Assembly: GCA_029933565.1 (NCBI GenBank)
Contig: JAOZNY010000037.1
Coordinates: forward strand, 1 to 18,596
Direction of reading: 5' to 3'
Length of the DNA stretch: 18,596 nt
DNA from: Bacteroidales bacterium
GTDB lineage: Bacteria > Bacteroidota > Bacteroidia > Bacteroidales > F082
Positions within the stretch are counted from its first letter, which is position 1. Every line of letters begins with the position of its first letter. The notes under the pieces are model-generated. The model had not been told where the DNA came from. It worked only from the letters and a program-made list of their open reading frames with translations, and did no database searches. This document shows positions 16,090 to 18,596 of the stretch, one piece after another. The translations under genes and the position numbers were made by a program.

Positions 16090-16971
16090 ATGGCCAAAAA
16101 AATGTCTAATAGAAAGTGGTATTATAAATTAAGGAGTAAATACCGCATGGTAATTTTCAACGATGAAACTTTTGAAGAAAGATTCATCTTCAGACTTACA
16201 AGACTAAATGTTTTAAGTGTTTTTATTAGCCTGGGCATTATTTTTACTTCGCTCACTTTTATATTAATTATCTACACTCCCATAAAAGAATATATTCCAG
16301 GCTACCCAAGTGATTATCAGCGCGAATCACTCATTAAGTTAAATGTTCTGGCCGATTCTTTACAGAATGAACTAACCAGCAAGGACATTTTTTTTGAAAG
16401 TATTAAGAATATTGTGGAAGGTAAAGATTTTGTTGAAGAGCCAGAACTTCAAACAACAGAAAACAAATCTTACGATTCCATTAAACTCAAGAGTTCGATT
16501 GAAGACAGCCTTTTAAGACTTGAGTTTGAAAGCCAGAACCTTCACAATTTGTATATTTCAGAAACCACAGAAACCACAGAAAAAGACCTCGTTAGCATTC
16601 GCAATCTAAGTTTCTATCCTCCTGTTGAAGGCATAGTTACATCGAAATTTGATTTAAGCGAGAACCATTTTGGGATAGATATTGTTTCGAAACATAATTC
16701 TGCCATAAAAGCCATCTTAGATGGAACAGTCATTTTCTCGGGTTGGACTCTTGAAACCGGCTATATAGTTGCCTTACAGCACGAACAAAATATTATTTCA
16801 TTTTACAAACACAATTCGGTTCTACTTAAAAAACAAGGAGAAATAGTTAGTGCCGGAGAACCAATAGCCATTATAGGCGAATCGGGAGAAATATCAACCG
16901 GCCCCCATTTGCATTTTGAGTTATGGCATAATGGAACTCCTGTAAATCCTGCTGATTACATAATTTTCTAA
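16090..16971 (+). CDS. Membrane-anchored M23 (LytM-like) peptidase
   Basis: The 293-residue protein has a basic cytoplasmic N-terminus, one transmembrane helix (about 41-63), a periplasmic linker with helical character (about 80-165) and a C-terminal M23 domain (about 175-293). Zinc ligands are intact: H193 and D197 in HFGID and H275 in HLHFELW. The partner histidines H241 (FYKH) and H273 are also present, so it should be an active glycyl- or DD-endopeptidase acting on peptidoglycan cross-links. It is divergent from the SprE/bactofilin operon, an arrangement that suits bactofilin-guided wall remodelling or making room for envelope-spanning secretion machinery. A 9-base tandem repeat at 16561-16578 encodes ETTETT in the linker. 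Confidence 0.95.
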   Translation: MAKKMSNRKWYYKLRSKYRMVIFNDETFEERFIFRLTRLNVLSVFISLGIIFTSLTFILIIYTPIKEYIPGYPSDYQRESLIKLNVLADSLQNELTSKDIFFESIKNIVEGKDFVEEPELQTTENKSYDSIKLKSSIEDSLLRLEFESQNLHNLYISETTETTEKDLVSIRNLSFYPPVEGIVTSKFDLSENHFGIDIVSKHNSAIKAILDGTVIFSGWTLETGYIVALQHEQNIISFYKHNSVLLKKQGEIVSAGEPIAIIGESGEISTGPHLHFELWHNGTPVNPADYIIF

Positions 16972-17017
16972 ATGCTGGAAAACAAAAGAATTGAATTTAT
17001 CTTAAAAATTTAAAATT

Positions 17018-18541
17018 ATGAAAAATATATTCATACTTATTTCGACTGTGCTAATTATTGTTTTCAGTAGTAATATAAAAGCTCAGGACAAAAAAGACTT
17101 AAAAAATCTTGACAACTATATTGAAAAATATGTTGATGAGTTTAATATGCCGGGCTTTGCTGTGGGTATTATAAAAAATGGCGAAGTTGTTTTTATGGAA
17201 ACTTATGGAGTTAAAAATGTAGAAACCGGAAAGAAAGTTGACGAGAATACACTTTTTGGAATAGCATCATGCTCAAAAGCTTTTACTTCGGCATGTATTT
17301 CTATTTTGGTAGAGCAAGGCAAACTAAACTGGAAAGATAAAGTTGTTGACCATTTGCCCGGTTTTACTCTTTACGACCCCTATCTAACAGCAGAACTAAG
17401 TGTTGAAGACTTGCTTGCTCATCGCTCGGGCTATAAAACTTTTGATGGCGACCTTTTATGGTATGGCACACAAAGAACTACCGCCGATGTGGTTAATCAG
17501 TTTAAATATCGGGAGAATCCATATAGCCTGCGCGAGGAATTTGGTTATTCAAACCTAATGTTTATTACAGCTGGCGAGTTGATAAAAAGTATAACAGGAC
17601 AAAGTTGGGGCGAATTTGTTACCGAGAATATCTTACTTCCCATTGAAATGGAATCTTCCACAATTACCAACAAAGGGTTTGAGGAAAATAAAGATGCTGC
17701 ATGGCCTCACCTCGATGGTAAAGTAATGGAGTTTATTAACTATGATAATATTGGAGGAGCAGGGGCTATCAATAGTTCAATAAAAGATATGATGAACTGG
17801 ATACAACTGGTATTAAACAAAGGTGAAACTGGCGATACTTCAATTTATTCCAAAAGAAATTATTATAAAATGACAGCGCTGCATACACCTTTAAATGCTG
17901 GAAAAGGAGAAACTGTTGATGGCACTCACTTTTCAGGTTATGGCCTTGGCTGGTTTTTAAAAGACTATCAGGGAAGAAAGATAATTCATCACGGTGGTGG
18001 GTTACCAGGTTTTCATTCAAAAGTGGTGGTTGTACCAGAGGACAACCTTGCGTATGTTATTTTGGCAAACCAATTATCGGCACTAATTCCGGCCATTGAC
18101 AGAAAAATACTCAACTTTTATTTAAACCCAACTGACACAACTAACTGGGCTGCAAAGTATTTGGTTTATGAAAAAGGTCAAGAAAAGAAATTAGAGGAAA
18201 AATGGGATAAACTTGCCGAAGAAAGAATCTTGGACACAAAACCATCTGTGGCCGATTCGTTGTTTACTGGAATTTATGAAGATAAAATGTATGGGCATGC
18301 TAAAATTGAAATTGCCAATGACCAACTAAAAATAACCTTATTGCCAACTGCAAAACTGTTTAATTCAATAATGGAACACTGGCACTATAACACTTTTAAG
18401 ATTAAGTTTGCTGATCCATTTCTACCCCCTGGATTTGTTACTTTCAATTTTAATGAAGAAGGAAATATTATCGGGTTCAAAATAAAAATGGATGCCCCTG
18501 ATTTCCATTTTAATGATTTGGATTTCCTGAAAACAAAATAG
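17018..18541 (+). CDS. Exported class C beta-lactamase-like serine hydrolase with C-terminal DUF3471-type domain
   Basis: A signal peptide ends at about residue 22 (IIVFSSNIKA, then QDKK). The beta-lactamase/transpeptidase-like domain (about 28-370) has all three motifs: SCSK at 84-87 (nucleophile S84, general base K87), YSN at 177-179, and HHGGG at 324-328 in place of KTG. The HGG form is usual in the esterase/DD-peptidase branch of this fold and does not by itself mean antibiotic resistance. The last 100 residues (about 400-507, beginning near DSLFTGIYEDK) look like the DUF3471 beta-domain often fused to these enzymes. It starts 46 bases after the M23 gene on the same strand with no terminator between, so the two may be co-transcribed and both act in the periplasm. 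The substrate is unknown: peptidoglycan stem peptide, D-peptide or ester. Confidence 0.93.
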   Translation: MKNIFILISTVLIIVFSSNIKAQDKKDLKNLDNYIEKYVDEFNMPGFAVGIIKNGEVVFMETYGVKNVETGKKVDENTLFGIASCSKAFTSACISILVEQGKLNWKDKVVDHLPGFTLYDPYLTAELSVEDLLAHRSGYKTFDGDLLWYGTQRTTADVVNQFKYRENPYSLREEFGYSNLMFITAGELIKSITGQSWGEFVTENILLPIEMESSTITNKGFEENKDAAWPHLDGKVMEFINYDNIGGAGAINSSIKDMMNWIQLVLNKGETGDTSIYSKRNYYKMTALHTPLNAGKGETVDGTHFSGYGLGWFLKDYQGRKIIHHGGGLPGFHSKVVVVPEDNLAYVILANQLSALIPAIDRKILNFYLNPTDTTNWAAKYLVYEKGQEKKLEEKWDKLAEERILDTKPSVADSLFTGIYEDKMYGHAKIEIANDQLKITLLPTAKLFNSIMEHWHYNTFKIKFADPFLPPGFVTFNFNEEGNIIGFKIKMDAPDFHFNDLDFLKTK

Positions 18542-18561
18542 GTATTTGTTCTTCACGTAAT

Positions 18562-18580
18562 ACTAGATAATTATCCTAGT
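18562..18580. repeat. Near-perfect palindrome downstream of the serine hydrolase
   Basis: ACTAGATAATTATCCTAGT is palindromic apart from one extra C: ACTA and TAGT flank the palindrome GATAATTATC. It begins 20 bases after the stop codon. As RNA it could fold into a short hairpin, but no T-run follows, so it is not a normal intrinsic terminator. Confidence 0.35.
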
Positions 18581-18585
18581 AAAAT

Positions 18586-18596
18586 CGTCATTGCGA
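18586..18596. repeat. Start of a dispersed CGTCATTGCGA-type palindromic repeat, cut by the window edge
   Basis: The last 11 bases, CGTCATTGCGA, equal the opening of a REP-like intergenic palindrome that I recall from many bacterial genomes (it usually continues GGAGC or GGAAC and returns as GAAGCAATC). Only the left edge is in the window, so the identification rests on this short match and memory. Confidence 0.45.

Noticed and set aside
16561..16578. Tandem repeat GAAACCACA x2
   Set aside because: Only two copies inside a linker coding for ETTETT; likely simple slippage in a flexible region and not a functional array.
17270..17282. SCSK motif suggesting an antibiotic-resistance beta-lactamase
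   Set aside because: The third motif is HGG and a DUF3471-type domain follows, which points to the broad esterase/peptidase branch; resistance cannot be claimed.

Overview
The window comes from a low-GC Bacteroidota genome, most likely of the Bacteroidales/Marinilabiliales kind, although the exact order is a guess. The reasons are a TonB-dependent receptor with a carboxypeptidase-like N-terminal domain, type IX secretion (T9SS) relatives, an SprE/PorW lipoprotein, A-rich leaders instead of Shine-Dalgarno sites, and repeated TAnnTTTG promoter elements. I see no rRNA, tRNA, CRISPR array, transposase or phage gene.

Left part, all on the minus strand and read from right to left: a TonB-dependent receptor (7770-11477), a giant exported protein of about 1450 residues with a C-terminal Ig-like sorting-type domain (3369-7718), and a PorV/PorQ-family outer-membrane barrel (2272-3357) form a tight operon. 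A hairpin terminator follows, then greA, a second and very clear terminator, a HIT-family hydrolase, and an unrecognised 237-residue protein. A small one-pass membrane protein (11567-12046) lies upstream of the receptor.

Right part: a minus-strand operon starts with an SprE/PorW-like TPR lipoprotein (13193-15853) and continues with a bactofilin, an AtpZ-like protein and an AtpI-like protein, with overlaps or very short spacers. A divergent 236-base promoter region separates it from two plus-strand genes: a membrane-anchored M23 peptidase (16090-16971) and an exported class C beta-lactamase-like serine hydrolase (17018-18541). The window ends in what looks like the first bases of a dispersed palindromic repeat.

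The theme is cell-envelope biology. The SprE/PorW, bactofilin and M23 group links protein secretion, cytoskeleton and peptidoglycan remodelling. The receptor, giant protein and PorV-like group looks like a dedicated surface-protein module, with a large cargo encoded beside its own PorV-type barrel and TonB-dependent partner. That module is the best candidate here for an undescribed system. The AtpZ/AtpI pair normally leads an ATP synthase operon, but no atpB or other synthase gene follows it.
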